A stretch of DNA of 58,091 nucleotides from an uncultured Brachyspira sp. (lineage in GTDB: Bacteria > Spirochaetota > Brachyspiria > Brachyspirales > Brachyspiraceae): assembly GCF_944390845.1 (NCBI RefSeq), contig NZ_CALXRM010000013.1:1-58091 (forward strand), read 5' to 3'. Positions 56,406 through 58,091 of this stretch are shown here, in pieces. Every line of letters begins with the position of its first letter. Position 1 is the stretch's first letter. The position numbers and the translations under genes were made by a program. Under the pieces are notes generated by a model, which saw only the letters and a program-made list of their open reading frames with translations, had not been told where the DNA came from and did not search any database.

Positions 56406-56906
56406 TTACTCTTTTTTATCTTCACTATTATTGATGAACTTAGCGATATCATCAACAACAACCCTTCCGGAAACTTCTCCATTAAATGTAATAACTGGAG
56501 CTAAGCCGCAGCAGCCTATACATCTTACTTCTTCAAGTTTGTATTTCCTGTCAGCAGAATATTTTTGATCTCCTTTAAGGTTAAGTTTTCTTTTTACTTC
56601 TTCTACTAATTGTCCGCCGCCCTTCAAATAGCAAGCAGTACCCATACAAACAGATATATTATTTTCTGCTGGCGGCTCCATTGTAAAATAATTATAAAAT
56701 GTGAGAATTTCGTATATCCTTGCAAGCGGGATATTAATTTTTTCGGATACATATTTAGCGACATTTCTAGGTACATAGCCATAATGCTTTTGAATTCCAT
56801 GGAAAATCATTATAAGATTTCCTTCAGCATCTTTCCAATTATCAACCAATTCTTTTATTTCATCAGCTATTTCTTCTTCTGTTAATAAAGAAACATCTTC
56901 ACTCAT
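56406..56906 (-). CDS. hndA: Hydrogenase NuoE-like [2Fe-2S] subunit
   Basis: The 166-residue NuoE-type protein has an N-terminal helical domain (LIMIFHGIQKHYGYVPRNVAKYVSE) and cluster ligands in SVCMGTACYLKGG and RCIGCCGLAPV. It passes electrons within the complex. It is first in the operon, 12 bases before hndB, with GGAGG before the ATG and the promoter at 56966-56994 upstream. Confidence 0.93.
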   Translation of the reverse strand: MSEDVSLLTEEEIADEIKELVDNWKDAEGNLIMIFHGIQKHYGYVPRNVAKYVSEKINIPLARIYEILTFYNYFTMEPPAENNISVCMGTACYLKGGGQLVEEVKRKLNLKGDQKYSADRKYKLEEVRCIGCCGLAPVITFNGEVSGRVVVDDIAKFINNSEDKKE

Positions 56907-56965
56907 TATTTACCTCCATTCTTATATTTATACGATATAAATTTTTATGTAAACTGTATGGTTTT

Positions 56966-56994
56966 AGTATAGGAAAAAATGATTCCAAATTCAA
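56966..56994 (-). promoter_or_regulatory. Sigma70-like promoter of the hydrogenase operon
   Basis: On the minus strand TTGAAT (56989-56994), 17 bases, TATACT (56966-56971), giving a leader of about 50 bases. The sequence AAACTGTATG occurs twice nearby (about 56951 and 57076), a possible regulator site. Confidence 0.6.
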
Positions 56995-57098
56995 TAAATT
57001 TATAATTTTTATATTAAGAAATATAATTATTTTAGAATTTTTATTAATGAAATAATGTTCATTTTTGGTAAATAAACTGTATGATTATTTTTGATAAA

Positions 57099-57995
57099 TT
57101 AGTTTGTTTTGTTTTCTTCTCTTTTACCAGAAGCGTATTCTAATGTATTAATATCTAAAATTTCTCTATGAGGTTTAAGTAAAGATTTCTCATATTGACA
57201 TTTCCATTGAACATTTTCAAATATGCTTTGTATAGTATCGCCGCTTTTTATTATGTCGCCTTTATCAAATATATAGGCAGCAATATTTAACGCATGCGAT
57301 ATAATTTCATTAACATTTAAATCATGGAAATGGTATTGTATATCCGGCAAACCTATGGCATACATTCCTAAAGTGTCAACTATAATATCTTTTGAATCTT
57401 GTACATTGAAAAGTCTTATATTAACACCTGAAAGTAAAAATCTAAAATCTTTAGGATAATTATTATTTAATATTTGTTCAGGAAGTAAAAGTTTTCCGCT
57501 TTGTTCATTATAAACTGCTACGCAATTATTAAAAAGCTGCAATGAAATATAAAGCCAATTATTAAGCAATGTTGTTCTTTTTTTATAATCAAGTCCTGCT
57601 GCCATAAAATCACTAAGCATTATTTCATAATTGCAATTTTTTATCAATTCTTTTGGCTCTTTTATATCCCACATTTGACTGTAATAATAATCACTTATAG
57701 AAGTATAATCAAATTCCATTGCATCAGGCATAAGTATTTGAGCCGGAACTTCTTTTTCATCTTGATACTTTACTTTTAATTCATTAATGGCAATACTGTA
57801 AATCCCATTATCAGATGATACAACATCAATATCATCATAAAATTTTCTAATCTTTTGTTTTACTAATTCTATATTAGGTAAAGTGGGTTTTTCTTCAAAT
57901 AATAGTTTATAAAAATATACATGAGAAAAATTAGCCTCATCATGATTCGTGCTTTTATGATTAGGATTTGGATTAACTTCTTTTTTATCTTTCAT
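57099..57995 (-). CDS. DUF4261-like protein of unknown function
   Basis: The frame is open from 58046, but the ATG at 57995 has AGGAG upstream and begins MKDKKEVNPN, giving about 298 residues. The C-terminal VDTLGMYAIGLPDIQYHFHDL resembles DUF4261 proteins, often found near secretion or immunity-like genes, though function is not established. No signal peptide or membrane helix is present. The inverted-repeat terminus upstream supplies a well-placed promoter. Confidence 0.65.
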   Translation of the reverse strand: MKDKKEVNPNPNHKSTNHDEANFSHVYFYKLLFEEKPTLPNIELVKQKIRKFYDDIDVVSSDNGIYSIAINELKVKYQDEKEVPAQILMPDAMEFDYTSISDYYYSQMWDIKEPKELIKNCNYEIMLSDFMAAGLDYKKRTTLLNNWLYISLQLFNNCVAVYNEQSGKLLLPEQILNNNYPKDFRFLLSGVNIRLFNVQDSKDIIVDTLGMYAIGLPDIQYHFHDLNVNEIISHALNIAAYIFDKGDIIKSGDTIQSIFENVQWKCQYEKSLLKPHREILDINTLEYASGKREENKTN

Positions 57996-58017
57996 AATTC
58001 TTACTCCTATAATATAG

Positions 58018-58046
58018 AATATACCTAAACAAATATCTTTTGTCAA
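58018..58046 (-). promoter_or_regulatory. Element-borne promoter of the DUF4261-like gene
   Basis: On the minus strand TTGACA (58041-58046), 17 bases, TATATT (58018-58023). Transcription would start near 58011, about 16 bases before the start codon, with AGGAG between. Confidence 0.65.
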
Positions 58047-58091
58047 TTTTCAAACAGATGAAAGTTCTCTGCTAATGCTATTGATAATTCA
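58018..58091. repeat. Left end of an inverted-repeat element, cut by the window edge
   Basis: The terminus matches the other elements through TTTTGTCAATTTTCA, the same inner bases as the copy at 28496. The rest lies beyond the window. Confidence 0.6.

Noticed and set aside
1..58091. tRNA or rRNA genes
   Set aside because: No GGTTCRA-type T-loop with paired arms or rRNA-like block was found by eye on either strand; a covariance scan would settle it.

Overview
The window is very AT-rich DNA that most resembles an intestinal spirochaete of the genus Brachyspira. This assignment is inferred from gene content: a flagellar rod protein, a chemotaxis receptor, TPR and ankyrin-repeat proteins, many lipoproteins with LxxC lipoboxes, an Opp peptide transporter and a four-gene [FeFe] hydrogenase. 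No database search was possible. I saw no rRNA gene, tRNA gene, CRISPR array or intact transposase.

Layout. 0.3-2.3 kb: a translationally coupled AAA15-type ATPase plus a small PD-(D/E)xK-like protein, a possible defence pair. 2.4-8.5 kb: flgG, a lytic transglycosylase, dapF, a membrane protein, a HAD phosphatase and a small membrane protein. 8.6-12.8 kb: purF, a CbrC-like gene, purC and purE. 12.8-15.2 kb: a type II restriction-modification pair set just upstream of purE, and a 54-residue zinc-ribbon gene. 15.4-18.9 kb: a secreted protein, a chemotaxis receptor and a DUF815 ATPase. 18.9-22.1 kb: two GT-C-like membrane proteins, one frameshifted. 22.2-26.2 kb: oppBCDF without a binding protein. 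26.7-27.1 kb: hicBA with a frameshifted toxin. 27.2-32.9 kb: three TPR proteins. 33.2-38.2 kb: an FMN-dependent hydroxy-acid oxidase, an ankyrin lipoprotein, a methyltransferase, a PAP2 phosphatase and a lipoprotein. 38.3-39.7 kb: decayed LRR lipoprotein genes. 39.8-49.4 kb: a duplicated MBOAT/SGNH O-acylation locus with a pentanucleotide repeat upstream. 49.4-51.3 kb: a TPP riboswitch ahead of an OppA-type lipoprotein. 51.9-56.9 kb: an iron-sulfur flavoprotein and the hndABCD-type hydrogenase operon. 57.1-58.0 kb: a DUF4261-like gene.

Three things stand out. First, about ten short intergenic elements (roughly 200-400 bp) share imperfect terminal inverted repeats. Nearly every intact terminus reads as an outward sigma70-like promoter, TTGACA-17 bp-TATATA, and several lie directly upstream of genes. 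They therefore look like mobile promoters, and they carry smaller GC-rich modules nested inside. Second, an 81-bp perfect direct repeat, made of a promoter plus the 5' half of a TPP riboswitch, flanks a 5.2-kb block holding the second acyltransferase pair. The intact riboswitch controls a peptide-type binding protein, while the Opp permease and ATPases in the window lack one. Third, the O-acylation locus has a (TTTGG)n tract of about 11 units in the 5' region of an acyltransferase gene, as expected for phase variation.

Several genes carry single-base lesions: the glycosyltransferase, hicA, the two LRR lipoproteins, and probably hndB/hndC. Some may be sequencing or assembly errors and need checking against reads.
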